The notes: a model not told the origin generated them from the letters alone. A stretch of DNA of 64,000 nt from Lytechinus variegatus (GCF_018143015.1 NC_054746.1:21342464-21406463); one strand, 5' to 3'; positions 23,401 through 35,369 are shown, counted from the first letter of the stretch. A program made the numbers and translations.

Positions 23401-26400
23401 TACTAGCAGTCACTTGCCAGGATAATTTATAACCCACACATTTGATTGTATTACATCTTTATTAACCCAAATTTTAACCAAGAAAATTAATTAATGGGTG
23501 CCGAGATGAGAGGAAATTTATCACACACCTAAATTTGACATTTCCCCCCTTTTGCTTTCAATCTGAAATAATTCGTTTTTGGGGTTTATGTTTTGAAAAG
23601 TTTTAATAAGCCTTATAGCAAAACTTTCTTTCACTTGGCACATGATTATTCTGATTTGAATAAGTGTCAATTTCAATTTTTAATGAAACAGTACCAGACG
23701 GTATAAACTACCTACCATTTGGAAAACACTGCCACTCTGGACAGCATTCACCCTTGATGATAACCTGTCTAGGGTTTGGGCATAGTTCAGATGCAATTAC
23801 TTCTGTCTTGGGGCATAGTTCACGGCAGATAGTTCTTCCAGCTCGGCACTCACAGGCAGACTCACAGCCATCATTAAAATGCTCACCATGTTCGTAAACA
23901 ATGCCCTTATAAGTACATGGTTGCGCTGTAATAAGAATAGGAAAGCAAAGTATGTTCCTAAAATTAAACAAAGTGATTCTATATGCAGGAATGAATGGCA
24001 TTTGATGGTCCACTGACTGTATGTTAATGTTGATGTAAATACAATGCAATATTTTAAACATAGGAGGAAGAGGAAAACAGATCATCACATCAAATACCAT
24101 CTTGAATATGACAGTTTTTCATAGGTATTCTGATTTTAATGACAACTTTTATGTAAATTATTCTCAAACAGAAGCTATTACCACTCTGTGATTTGCAATG
24201 CCAAACTGGTTTGTAACCATATCTCCTCATTGCCAGATGTGAGTGGGCCAGTGTGGTATACTTACGTGCATTTTCAGATGTAGTGACAAGAAAGATATCA
24301 GTACTTGGTAGAGTGTTGGGCCATCGTGGGGCCAGCTGGGAGTCCATATTATCTGGTATACTGACTCTGATCTTTAGGTAATATGTTGTCTCTTGCAACA
24401 GGTTATTTATCTCCATCATGATGTGGCCACGAATCTCAACACCAAGGGGAAAATCCTGAGAAGAAAAGGAACAAATAAAATATTTATCACAGTACCTTCA
24501 CAACAGGTATCCTACTTGATATGTTGAATGCATTTTGAAATTGAAAATGTATGCTAAGGCACTGTCACACCGTTCCATGCAATCCTTGTGGGTTAGTTGT
24601 GGGTAATTGCATGCAACTCACCCTAAACAAAGTTTTGAGCATGTTCAAACCTTTCCTGCACAGATCAGACTTCCGTGCGCTTCTGTGGGAAACTGCATTT
24701 GAGATGCGTGCGAGATGCTGACAATGCAGCCGACCTGCTGGTGACTTGCGGGTACCAGCAAATATAGTCACCCGCAAATCACACGCAAAGCTTGCATGGA
24801 ATGATGTGACAAGGCCTTTAAAACCACATTTCAAAGCAGTGGGATACTAACACAAACCATCTAAATGATTAAAGATCCTTTCATTACTAATAAGGTGGCA
24901 GCAGTGGGATACAACCCAAACCATCTAAATGACTAGAAATGCTTTCATTACTAATATGGTGGCAGCGGTGGGATACATCCGATTCATCTAAATGACTTAA
25001 GATCCTTTCATTACTAATATGGTGGTAGCAGTGGGATACAACCAAAACCATCTAAATGACTAGAAATGCTTTCATTACTAATATGGTGGCAGCAGTGGGA
25101 TACATCCCAAACCATCTACACAACAGAGATCCTTTCATTACTAATATGGTGGCAGTGGTGGGATACTAATATAAACCATCTGAGTGACTAAAGATCCTTT
25201 CATTTCTGATATGGTGGCAGCAGTCGGATACATCCCAAACCATGTAAATGACTAAAGATCCTTTCATTTTTAATATGGTGGCTGCAGTGAGATACTAAAA
25301 CAAACCATCTAAATGACTAGAGATGATTTCATTACTAAATATGGTGGCAGCGATGGGTTACAATCCGATTCATCTAAATGACTAAAGATCTTTTCATTAC
25401 TGATATGGTGGCAGCAGTGGGATACAACCAAAACCATCTAAATGACTAGAAATGCTTTCATTACTAATATGGTGGCAGCACTGGGATACAATCCAATTCA
25501 TCTAAATGACTTCAGATCCTTTCATTTTTAATATGGTGGCTGCAGTGTGATACTAAAACAAACCATCTAAATGACTATAGAGATCCTTTCATTACTGATA
25601 TGGTGGCAGTGGTGGGATACAATCTGATTCATCTAAATGACTAAAGATCCTTTCATTTTTAATATGATGGCTGCAGTGGGATACTAATACAAACCTTATA
25701 AATGACTGGAGATCCTTTCCTTATATGGTGGCAGTGGTGGGATACTTACACAAATCATTTGAATGACTAGACTCTAAGATCCTTTCATTACTAATATGGT
25801 GGCAGCAGTGGGAAACAACCCAAACATCTAAATGACTAGAGATCCGTTCACTACTAATATGGTTGCTATTATCTCTAATGCCCCTGATAATCATAGACGT
25901 TAAAGTAATAAGGAGATTGTCCATTTAACAGACAATTTCATCTTAGCGTACCTTTCTCAGTGCCGTCCAATCATCAAGCGTGACATTTTCTGATCTATTG
26001 GTATAGTAGATGATGTATCCATCAGTCATTGCTCTCAGGTCAGTGTTGGCTGGTGGTGTGAACCCAACTGTAATGGCCGTCATGTTGAAGGCCAGAACTG
26101 AGACATCCTGGACCACATTTGGACTCTCTGCAGGGAGAAGAATAATTTATACATTAAAAAACAAAACCAAACAACAATAAGTTGATTCAAAACAATTTGC
26201 TGCATTGGAAATGCTTGAGTTGATAACTACAAATTCACAATGGACCTAGAGATTGTTTGCAAAACAACACCTTATATTTTTGGCACAGCTTGCCAAAGAT
26301 GTGGGGCCTGAAACATACCTCCTTTTGGGTCATGACAAGCAATCACCCGACAGCAGTCTGTTTCTCTCAGCTTGGTAACTACAGGATGTGGACAAAGTGG

Positions 26401-29400
26401 AGTTGGTGATGGTGGTGATGGTTCAGCACACATTGGCATACACATCAGGGTACCTCTGTCACAGAGGCATCGGCTATCACAGTCTTCATTTATCCAGTCA
26501 CCATCCACCATGCTGATGTTCCCTGAGGCACCATGGTACAGGCATCCGGGAGCCGCTGATTTCCGAAAGAGGACATTCAAAAGCCACAGAAAAGAAAATC
26601 ATATTCAAATATAGAAAGGAAATCAATTGAGCAATTATTCTATTCAAACCCTGAAATTCAACTCATAAAACCATCAATACAATATGACTAACATTTTACA
26701 AAGAACATCCATCACAAATTGTTTAATCTTTGTTTAATACTGATCCATAAATAAACCCTTACAATGAAAATTTTCAAGATTTAGTTGTGTCTGCACCTAC
26801 AGCTGCTACTTTAGAGAAACTTATGAGAGCTTTTCCCTCTGTAGTTGAGGGCTAATCTATCAAGTAGGCCTATGAAGAGTAAGTGAAATACAGATATTGA
26901 CGTTGAATTCCTAAGAGATTCATAGACTATCAATGTAATAAATGGCTGTGATACTTTAGAATGACAATGAATCTAAAGGGAAATTTAATCGAATTTTCAA
27001 GAGCATAACATTATGAAGTAATCACACATTTAATCATGCCTGCCGTATATAAATATACATTAATCCCACCGCTGCCACCATGAAATACGAAAGGGTATTA
27101 AGAATACCATAACTATGATGTAGTTATTACATGTTGTTACTCAAGTATACACACCATGCCATGGTAGATTATATTTGATTGGTTAAATAAAAAATTGATA
27201 AATCTTTTAAGTAATCTATTTCTACCTGGCTGTTCACACTCCCACTGCAGACAGCACTCGCCTGGTAGCTGAACCATCTTTGGGTTCGGACAGTTCACTG
27301 TGGAAACAGCAAAGCTGACCGGACATCTAGGGACACATCGAACACTACCGCCAAGACATTGACATCGCATGCTACAATCAACGTCAAAAAACTCGCCATC
27401 TTCATAGGTGTTGCCGTTCAGTTCACATGAGTTTGCTGAATTTTTAAAAGGAAATCATATTACTTTTTCTCAATTATAGCTACTAAAATATTTCATCAAA
27501 TGCATCAATTGAGCATTAGATAAGTAATGTCATATTGCTACATAATCAAGCATGGAAATTTACCACAATCTTTCATTCAAAAAGCTTCTAGTGCAGTACA
27601 AGTTTTCAAAGGCATCCCTGGATTTATATGCAGTGGTTTCGAAATGTAAAAAAAATAGTATACTTATTAATAATTATTTCAAATGATGCTAATATCTTAA
27701 AACTATATCATGTGATGATATACACTTTGGAAAAACTTTATGAGATATCAGTAAAATCAGTAAATTCATCAATTAAAGGATTAATTTATGAATTTACTGA
27801 TTTGGACAAAATTAAATCAGTCCTTAAAGAATTTCAGATTTGACTTATTTTTTATATAAGAAGATTATCACATCTGTTTGTAATCTAACTTAAAGCTTTA
27901 TTTTCCCTTGGAGCTTTCAGTCAAGTAATGTACTTTCTGTTCTACTTACGTGGAGGTGGACATGACCAATGGGGGCAGCATTCTCCCTCCGGTGGTTCCA
28001 GGAGTGTAGGGTGTGGGCATGTCTGGAGGTCTGGAATCATCTGGCCTGGGTCAGGGCACCTACGGGTGCAGTCTGATACCCCATTGTCACAGAAGCACAC
28101 TTCTTCACATCCACGGTAGTAGGTCTCCCCATGGACTCGGAGCACACCACCATCAATGCAGTCAGCTAGTGGGTTGAAATAATTGGGAAACATTGAAATA
28201 AAAATGTACATGAGTGATGCCATACATAAGATTAGGAATGTTTAGAAACATAAGGAATCACCAGAGATGAAAGTTAGATGGATTATCAAGTGTGCAAAGT
28301 TAATATCAATGCCTCCATCCTATCTGGATAGATGTTCACCCACAAGTGAATCCGACAAGACCAAAGTTTCATTTTTTTCTCCAAATAATAAAGCTATCTA
28401 GAGAAGAAGCATTTTTACGTATTCCATGACCTAAGTGGTATAGAAACAGGTAATGAATTTTCTACTTGAAAAATAAGATATATTAATGTAATGGGTGATT
28501 TATTGTAAAATAAAGTATTCTTATGTTCATAAGTATCGCTTCTCTGACAGTTTTCTTAAAGAGCATTGAACTTAGTAAATTTGTTCAGTCCGTATCAAAC
28601 ACAATCATTTCATGTGCAATATCTTTGTAGTTCCATTTATGAAACTTTAAACCAACTTTCAGGGAAAGAGACAATCCTCCTTATTTATCAAATGATTGTT
28701 TAAATGTTTGCAGCAAGAACTTTCTAATTTCCTACCTGGTTGTATGGAGTCGTTTGAACCCTCATCACACTTGATCATGGTGCAACACTCTGGGTCATCT
28801 GGGTGGGGTTCCTCTCTGCAGTTAACAGGGCTGATACGTACATCGGGTGCAGGAGGACAACCCCTTGGTCTGCAGATCCATGAACCCAGAAGACAATCAC
28901 AGACCGAGTCACAGGATTGATGGATGGTCATACCTTCATCATAGTGTCTGTTGTCATGTTCACAGCCACCAAGAGGAGCTGGATGTGTATTGAGAAAATG
29001 GAAGAGCAGAGGGGGAAACAAATGCAGTTTTTCTTATTTTATGAAACTAAGTTGGCTCAATATAAAACATTGTTTAAATAACTGGATGACCAAGAAGTCC
29101 AAGATACGGAATAAAGTATTTGGAAGCACTCTGTATTTTATTAAAATGCATTACCATTGGTCCATACATCATTTTGATGAAGATAACTGTTAAGCGAGTT
29201 AACAATCACCAAACTTTCGAGGCCAAATCCTTTGGAATGTACCGTGGTTATAACAATAGATAAAAAAGGATGTGAAGTAACCTGAATCACCTAGTTGTTT
29301 TGTTAATATCTTATTACATGCTTCGGAATACGTTCTATCCATTGGAGACATCCACCAATTGAAAGTTTTCAGCTTAAAACATTGTCTTGACTTTTTTTTA

Positions 29401-32400
29401 TTTTTATCTATCGTTATAATTCATTTAAAGGTAAATGAATAAGCAATGCCTATGTTTGCTATATGTTTTCTGATCATCGTTACTTTTTTGTTTTTGTTTA
29501 TCAATTTCTTAACTTCATGGTACATTATTGTGATATATGACATGAAGTGCAGACATAAAATAAATGAAATAAATGTTAAAAAAGAAACCTAAATTGTTGG
29601 TATTTTTAATTGCATACATTTCTAGAATATGTATCAAAATAATATTCAAATTCAAAAGCTAATTGTAGTTTCCAGAGACTGCCGATGACTTTCAGCACAC
29701 TTTCAACAAAATCTGAATAATCATTGCAAAATGTAGAAACAAGGTCAAAAAGTTTTTTTTAAGATGGCACAGAAGTAAAAGTATTCCCATATTTGGCAGA
29801 AGCTTTTTGCTGGTAATTGTTGATGAAACCGAAAAAATAAATTGCATGAAAAATAAGTGGGTTAAGAGTGGAGAAGAAGTAACAGCATACTCATACTTGG
29901 CATCAGCTATTTGCTTGAGGTGTTGATGAATCCATGCCCTACTATTATAGGTTCATGATAAAACCGAATAAATAGAAGTAAAGAACTCAGTTGTCTGAAG
30001 GAACATCTGAGTAAGGTAACAACGAACAACAAAATGCTATCATCATCATTAAAAAACACATCAATTCCTAAGTGGACCAAGGAGATGGCACGAGACATCG
30101 CACCATGGGCCTATATATTCATTCAAATAATTTTATATATCGCTCTGATATCACAAGGCATAAATATTAAGAAAAAAAACTAGGGTGCCTCAATCAGTAT
30201 CGCACCAATGACCAGTAGTCACTATTCGCACCACATTTGCTGATCGGTAAGCGGACCCACATGCCAGGCTAGCCCCACTGACAGACCACCAGAGGCATTC
30301 ACAGCAGGAATAACTGACCCAAACGTTTCAGATTCTAGCCCTGGACTTGAGGTCAGAACTTCCAATCATTGACCATGATCCTGCAGCCTCGAGACAGACA
30401 CGCAAGAACACAAGGTGATTGGTTTCTATATGGCAAGCAGTCGATGAAATAAAGTTTAAGATATTTATATGTGTGTGTCAAATTCACGAATTGGAACAGG
30501 TCGAAATTATTCACAAAAGAAAAATAATTCCTTAGCCCTCTAACATTTGAGAAAAAAAAACGTTTTATATCAAGCTGATAATGATATTCCCTATTCCAGT
30601 GTACCCCTTCTCTCCCTTTTCATCTCCTCTCTTCCTCTTCTTCCCATTTTCTTTTTGTTTGTCCATTTTGTTCCTCTTTTCTTTCTTTTTTCTTTCCTCC
30701 CTTCTTTCTTATCTCTCCTACTCTTCCTCTTTTTCTTCTTCCTCTTCCTTTTGTTCCTTATATACTTGTTGTTAGTCCTCACCTTATCATTATTCATCGC
30801 ATCGCATTTCTCTTTTTCTTTTCTGTCCTTTTCTCCTTCTTTTTGTTTTCCTTCTCCTTCCTCATCTTCTACCTCACCTTCCTACTTTCCTTTCAACTTT
30901 AACTATAGACCTTCTTTCTTCTTCTGAATCCCCTTTAATTCTTTCTTTTATGAAAGAGAATGGAAATCAACAAATCACCAAAACAAAATAAATAATATAT
31001 TACTTGTCTTTTTCGAACTTTTCCCAATTTTTTTCCCGATTCTTCAAAATGAGGTAGTTTCTTCACGTTAGTTTGGCATGTATCGCTCGCCATAGCGGCC
31101 ATGGGTACGCATTACGTATCAAGAGGTTTTTGATCTTGAACGCAAGTCCCAAGACTCTCAGAGGGTATAACTTGACCGATGTAGGTCACGACTTTTCCTG
31201 TCATAACTTTTTAATGAACCTGTCTCGACCACTGACAGCATTTTGGTCACAAAAGTGGCGTAACCTGGGTCAATTTTGTAGGGTATATTTCTCTTTTGAA
31301 GTATTGGTATTCTCGCCAATCCCACACCTGGGCCCAGTTTCACACTTACTTTTATTGTGCCTATTTTGGAAATCTTGATTTTGATTGCTGCAAAGACCTG
31401 TTATCTACATCCCTTAGGGATATCGATAGCAAGTTCTTTCTGGGAACCGAAATATTTTAACTTTTACCTTATGGTAATTATGACGGAAATCTCGATTTTG
31501 AATTGGCTTCAAAGCTCCAATCTATCATGGTTACAGTTTTTACATTATTTTATAGTAAAGGCAAAATTAAGAGACGTGATGAATCGTATAGGTACATTTT
31601 TTTCCTGCGATATTATATGCCCTGTCCAATATTTGTAATCATCCTCAGTCATACAATTCTTCCATACCAAAATTGAACATGGACAAGCTCATGCCCTTTA
31701 CAAAATAGTAAATGAAATGGTGCTATGCCTGTCAAAGAACCAATCTTACACCAAAAATGGCCCGTTGAGAAGAGAGTCTATTTAAAAACTGAAAAAATTA
31801 CAAATAAAATGACAACTTGATTTTCAACTAATGAAACACGCGTATTAAGAATTATTTGCCTTGTGGCCTTGTTTTTCCCAATTAATTACAATTACTAACA
31901 AATAATAATTAACTATTCAAATCTCAATTGGTTGGGGGCATGTCATGGTCAGTGTAACAAAAAGAAAGAACAACCTTTATCACAAACCCCTGTTGCCTCA
32001 TCTGGCCTATGACATCTGCCCCCATCATAATTCAGGATTGACATATTGTAAAGAAAACAAAAATAATCGAGACTTTTTTTTCAGGAATGAAATGCACCTG
32101 CCCGTTCGTATCTTGTGTTGGCCCTGCTCTCCATCGAAAAGATTAAGTTTAGCACCCATCAAGCAATAAATGTCTTAAGGGTATTATTAGGATTTGGGGA
32201 TGGAAAAACGTAAAGGCCACGCATTCTGGGTCAAAAAATTACAGGATTCGAAAGTTGACCCGCTTGAGGTATACCTTGCCTTACCCAGATGACATTTACA
32301 ACAAATACCAAAGTGCTTGAAATGTTTCGTAATCCACAATCACTGCTATCAATGATTGGCAAGATATTCATCTACATTTGCCTCTTTCTAGACTGGCAGT

Positions 32401-35023
32401 GATCATATTGATACCAGTTATCATCGTATACTGTATTTTTTCAGCAGGGGTATAGAAGTATGAATAAAATTGATTGTCCACCTTGGTTATTTCGAGCGCA
32501 CACACGTGCCATACACCTAAAGACGTTATTATAAACCCACACACCCCACACCCTCTTCACGCGCCGCCCCCCCCCCGCCCGACACACACACACACACACA
32601 CACACACCCACACGCACCCACCCATACACAAACAAGTGAAACAACCATGCCAATACGCAAAAAAATACTTGACAGCTCATCCCAAAAAGTTTTTTACAGC
32701 CTTGTTTCTCAAACTCGTCGTGATTATTCCGATGACCTTGACGATCGATGGCTAAACTAAGTTTCAAAATAAGCGGTCAAACTATTACTACAACAATCAA
32801 AATCATCGTGTGATTGTTGAGAATGATTTAATGGTGAATAACTTAAGCAGTGAATGATCATGTTAGAATGTATACATTATACTAAGATGGAGATTAAGAA
32901 GGCCTATAAAATGAACAGAAACCAATACGTTTTAAGAGCAAAACGATGTAAACGATTGCTTATCGTGTTACATCGGTGCAATATATACGCGCCAAATCGC
33001 CGGACATTATACGAAATACATTCACAAATACACAATAAGAATAAAGAATCTAAAAATGCACTTACCTTTACCAATAATCCAGACTACTATAATGAGGATT
33101 AAAATACATCCAAACAAAACTTTCAATTATCTCACTAGATGGTCACAATAATTGTAATTACGTTAGCCAAGCTTCATATCTAAATAAGACAATTTTTTGG
33201 TTTATTTATTCACCCATGCAGCATTTTTCGAATATTTTATCTTCCAAAAATACTCCTGACATTTGAAGAATGCAAGTGAAATACTTAAAGGAAAAAAAAA
33301 GTTCCCTTTCGCATTTCGGAAAAGGGTGATTTGGGGCTCTTCTGTGTGTACAGGCGGTATTTCTTGGAAAGGCACTGAAAGGGAATGCCAAGGCCGAAAC
33401 TGGCCGTAAATTCTAATTACCTTTTGTCATATTTTGTAATTTACTGTATAGGGACTAGTTCTATAAATACGGCATAGATAGTAAAGACATAGATGAAAAA
33501 AAACCCCGAAGATTGACCCAATAATATCTCACCAGGTGTTCCTGTCCGATGTAACGCTACTTCCGAAAGATGCCCTTCGAATCTTACACCACGCCCTGGA
33601 ATGTGATAGCTCACCCGGAAATAATAGTCTGTGCTCTCTTTCAAATTTCTGATGGATGTCTGTGTCTTGTTTCCAGCCTGATTCAGGAAGAATAGAAAAG
33701 ACGATTTTCTGAGAATATAATAATCAAAAGAGGTATTTTGTTCTCAATCCATTAGTATTATAAGAGACAGTCAAAGAATAGGAACATATCACAAATCATG
33801 CCCAAACTCAACCTGTACAGGAGTTAAAAGGAATGGGGGGGGGGGGGGCTGGTAGTCAATGTCATATCCGAAAGATAGCCAGTTTCATCAAACAAGACAG
33901 TGTCTTCCGAAGGTAAACAGTGTGGGTGTGCGTGTTTGTCCGTGAGTGTGCGAGCGTGTATGGAGGGTGGGAGGGGCAATATTTATATAGTAATGCCCAT
34001 AAGTCAGCACATTTCTATAGTAATTTGGTTTGCGTCTAAAAATCAATTTTGAGTGATAATGACATTGTTTGACATGCTTCCTAAGATACCTCGGCCCTTT
34101 CCGTCGCGTACAATGTAGCAGTCGCAGTCACAATTTTTATCGATACTGTTTAAATGACGTCATGATCAGTCGTGGGGATGGGGAGGGGGGTAGCCTTACT
34201 TTAAAAAGACAGAGAAGGAAATAATCTAAGAGGTAATGTGAATAGATAAATATGAAACTGGCAAACAATTATTATAATGTGTCACCTGTTGGTTCTTTCA
34301 ACATCGGGATGGTGAATAGAATCAAGTAAACATCACACGCTTATCATTCGCGCGCTTTCTTCTCGTCAATCAAGATCGAATTTCTGATAGTACCGTCTGC
34401 GCGCACCGTGGAAGCACTAGGCAGAAATGTGGTAAGAGAGTAGAGATCGACACTTCAAGTGACTTGGGAAGAGACAATTCTTTGGGATTCTTTGAAGGCT
34501 CACATATCCCGACACCTTAGGGAAGAAAATTAACACAGAACGCATGGACTGGGACACGCTGGATGAAATAAGAGTACCAACAGGGTGTATTGACGATGAT
34601 TGAGAAATTAACTCTCTCGTCGTTGATTCTCCATTTTGTCGCGACCTCTGCATGCTCGCAATGACCCTTATTTCATGTGAAACCCAGATTGGGTGCCTGG
34701 TATGCGGCAACTCAATATTTTTTCAAATCACCGGTGCCTGGCTTTTTTGCTTGAAACGAAGGCATATATTTTTTAGTCAATCGTCAAAAATTAAGGGATG
34801 TGACCAAAAATGTTTTTCCCTGGGTATATTCATTAATATTATCTTTATAAAAGTTAATGAGAAAGATGATAATGCCATATAATGCTTGCAACTATTTCTA
34901 TTACCATGATTACTACTACGACTACTACTACTATAATACTGCGACAACTACTACTACAACGACTACTACTACTTCTACCTCTATTGCAGCTACTACTACT
35001 ACCACTAAATACTACTACTACTT

Positions 35024-35075
<52 letters not shown>

Positions 35076-35369
35076 TACAGCGGTGGCGACAACTACTATT
35101 ACAACGATGAAGACTACTACTACGACGACTTATACTGCTACTTCAATCGATCACTGCTTTTAATAGTTTCATGAATAAGAAAAAAACATTGGCATTGTTT
35201 CAACAAACCTCTATTTGGCCCGGCCAACTCTGGATATGATTTGAGAATGTTGTCGTATAATAGACCACATAATGGCCTTGTGTGGATGATCCAACCATCG
35301 GAAGAAATGAGTTCCAGCTCAGATTGATGGAATTGGTCGTTGAACTCCGAACTTGCAGATTCATTTTAC
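17364..35369 (-). CDS. VWC/FN3 single-pass membrane protein (receptor-like), 16 exons, 5' end missing
   Basis: Exons (minus order): 35369-35209, 33677-33533, 28978-28736, 28165-27950, 27435-27226, 26555-26319, 26127-25952, 24455-24266, 23925-23716, 22874-22665, 22390-22177, 21244-21096, 20565-20429, 18746-18566, 18250-18039, 17450-17364. All introns are GT..AG and all phases join, giving ~992 residues. Domain order is FN3, four VWC, FN3, two VWC, FN3, FN3, transmembrane helix, ~60-residue cytoplasmic tail. Every VWC exon has ten cysteines ending in the CC..W.C pattern. VWC domains in chordin, BMPER and kielin bind BMP-family ligands; here that role is inference. I recall insect proteins named 'putative epidermal cell surface receptor' with VWC and FN3 domains as possible relatives, unchecked. 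The signal peptide exon was not found and should lie above 35369. Confidence 0.9.
18039..18250 (-). CDS. Receptor-like gene exon: transmembrane helix and proximal tail
   Basis: A juxtamembrane stretch (HKRGLSSPM) leads into the helix SAIIGTIIALCVFLVVVIAF and a basic stop-transfer (MRIKKRH). The tail that follows has several tyrosines (RYDVY, NYEHVYEG) that could be sorting or phosphorylation sites. The donor is GTAAGT in phase 0. Confidence 0.93.
18566..18746 (-). CDS. Receptor-like gene exon: second half of FN3-4
   Basis: Encodes YMIRNLTEGETYHIQLLGLW and VAITTHKLFN, the last FN3 strands before the membrane. It ends in phase 1. Confidence 0.88.
19080..19165 (-). mobile_element. tRNA-derived SINE-like fragment
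   Basis: On the minus strand an A-box-like TGCCATAGTCAGGTGG is followed ~50 bases on by a B-box-like GGTTCAGTCCCC. The layout suits a tRNA-derived head; no cloverleaf gene is claimed. Confidence 0.4.
19281..20210. repeat. Four tandem 232 bp units with an alternating dimer pattern
   Basis: Units start (TTGGTGGATAAATAATATT) at 19281, 19514, 19746 and 19978. They are nearly identical. Units 1 and 3 share CTATCGTGT and a GCAAATAT end; units 2 and 4 share CTATAGTGT and a GAAAATAT end. This indicates duplication of a ~464 bp dimer. Confidence 0.92.
20429..20565 (-). CDS. Receptor-like gene exon: first half of FN3-4
   Basis: Encodes PYPGDAFDIEIYEVTTTTAS, then IRWSALP and IVGWRLMVVSK. The donor GTAATT is in phase 0. 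Confidence 0.86.
21096..21244 (-). CDS. Receptor-like gene exon: second half of FN3-3
   Basis: Encodes YTILDLRPARSYVVQLVVLV and IHLQTSKIEVDTLWLP, the L.P...Y.V.V FN3 signature. It ends in phase 1. Confidence 0.88.
22177..22390 (-). CDS. Receptor-like gene exon: first half of FN3-3
   Basis: Encodes a hydrophobic lead (PLPLPLSFFLINISV), then SARSATIRWPGL and YIGQFRLKYREL, typical FN3 strands with the conserved Trp. It joins the next exon in phase 2, unlike the other FN3 pairs (phase 0). Confidence 0.88.
22665..22874 (-). CDS. Receptor-like gene exon: VWC-6
   Basis: Complete VWC module: DCSHSNKIYQNGMEWREGC, then RCRCHDGTVSC, then TCCLEWVC. Ten cysteines, 210 bp, phase 1-1. The donor is GTGAGT. 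Confidence 0.93.
23716..23925 (-). CDS. Receptor-like gene exon: VWC-5
   Basis: Complete VWC module: PCTYKGIVYEHGEHFNDGC, then ACECRAGRTIC, then ECCPEWQC. Ten cysteines, 210 bp, phase 1-1. Confidence 0.94.
24266..24455 (-). CDS. Receptor-like gene exon: second half of FN3-2
   Basis: Encodes LLQETTYYLKIRVSIP and IFLVTTSENA, the C-terminal FN3 strands. It joins FN3-2's first half in phase 0 and VWC-5 in phase 1. Confidence 0.88.
24835..25880. repeat. ~62 bp minisatellite, about 16 copies, inside the FN3-2 intron
   Basis: The monomer contains ATGGTGGCAGCAGTGGGATA, then CATCTAAATGACTA, then GATCCTTTCATTACTAAT. Copies vary by point changes and one to several bases in length. The array fills most of the intron between 24455 and 25952. 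Confidence 0.93.
25952..26127 (-). CDS. Receptor-like gene exon: first half of FN3-2
   Basis: Encodes SPNVVQDVSVLAFNMTAITV and DGYIIYYTNRSENVTLDDW, with N-glycosylation sequons NMT, NRS and NVT. The donor is in phase 0. Confidence 0.88.
26319..26555 (-). CDS. Receptor-like gene exon: VWC-4
   Basis: Complete VWC module: GCLYHGASGNISMVDGDW, then RCLCDRGTLMC, a Pro/Ser-rich insert (EPSPPSPTP), then DCCRVIAC. Ten cysteines, 237 bp, phase 1-1. Confidence 0.92.
27063..27096. repeat. Single inverse copy of the minisatellite core
   Basis: AATCCCACCGCTGCCACCAT followed by GAAATACGAAAGG matches the reverse complement of the 24835-25880 monomer. It lies in the intron between VWC-3 and VWC-4. Confidence 0.5.
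27226..27435 (-). CDS. Receptor-like gene exon: VWC-3
   Basis: Complete VWC module: SCELNGNTYEDGEFF, then RCQCLGGSVRCVPRC, then ECCLQWEC. Ten cysteines, 210 bp, phase 1-1. Confidence 0.94.
27950..28165 (-). CDS. Receptor-like gene exon: VWC-2
   Basis: Complete VWC module: DCIDGGVLRVHGETYYRGC, then VCFCDNGVSDC, then ECCPHWSC. Ten cysteines, 216 bp, phase 1-1. Confidence 0.93.
28736..28978 (-). CDS. Receptor-like gene exon: VWC-1
   Basis: One complete von Willebrand factor C module of ten cysteines: GGCEHDN, then SCDSVCDCLLGSWIC, then ECCTMIKC. The exon is 243 bp with phase 1 on both sides. Confidence 0.92.
30598..30930. repeat. Polypyrimidine tract
   Basis: Over 300 bases are almost entirely C and T on the plus strand (repeated TTCTTCCTCT-like words). 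The long ORF here is a composition artefact. Confidence 0.85.
32520..32640. repeat. C-rich block and (CA)n microsatellite
   Basis: A C-rich stretch (CCGCCCCCCCCCCGCC near 32563) is followed by ~14 CA dinucleotides and more CA-rich sequence. Confidence 0.85.
33533..33677 (-). CDS. Receptor-like gene exon: second half of FN3-1
   Basis: Encodes SIRNLKESTDYYFRVSYHIP and on to LHRTGTP, the C-terminal FN3 strands (L..T.Y.F.V). It joins the previous exon in phase 0 and the first VWC exon in phase 1. Confidence 0.88.
33678..35208 (-). other. Receptor-like gene intron between FN3-1 halves
   Basis: Contains a G-run (33836-33849), a GT-rich stretch (33921-33960) and a long (CTA)n block at 34905-35130. 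No exon was seen. Confidence 0.7.
34905..35130. repeat. (CTA)n / (ACT)n microsatellite
   Basis: Imperfect triplet repeat with a pure core of about 19 units near 35020-35070. Tyr-rich and Thr-rich ORFs across it are artefacts. Confidence 0.9.
35209..35369 (-). CDS. Receptor-like gene exon: first half of FN3-1
   Basis: Encodes KMNLQVRSSTTNSINLSW and then GHYVVYYTTTFSNHIQSW, the N-terminal strands of a fibronectin III domain with its conserved Trp and Tyr. The acceptor is TTTAAATTGTAG. The donor GTTTGT is weaker than the others. The exon starts in phase 1, so at least one more exon lies upstream. Confidence 0.85.

Larger units (their letters stand above)
28979..33532 (-). other. Receptor-like gene intron (4.5 kb)
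   Basis: The exons on both sides join in phase 1, so no missing exon is required. The intron holds a polypyrimidine block (30598-30930), a (CA)n tract (32578-32612) and otherwise unassigned AT-rich sequence. Confidence 0.75.

Noticed and set aside
30547-30927. 126-codon ORF
   Set aside because: It is created by the polypyrimidine tract; the peptide is only Phe, Leu, Ser and Pro.
34857-35174. Tyr-rich and Thr-rich ORFs of ~100 codons
   Set aside because: They translate the (CTA)n microsatellite.
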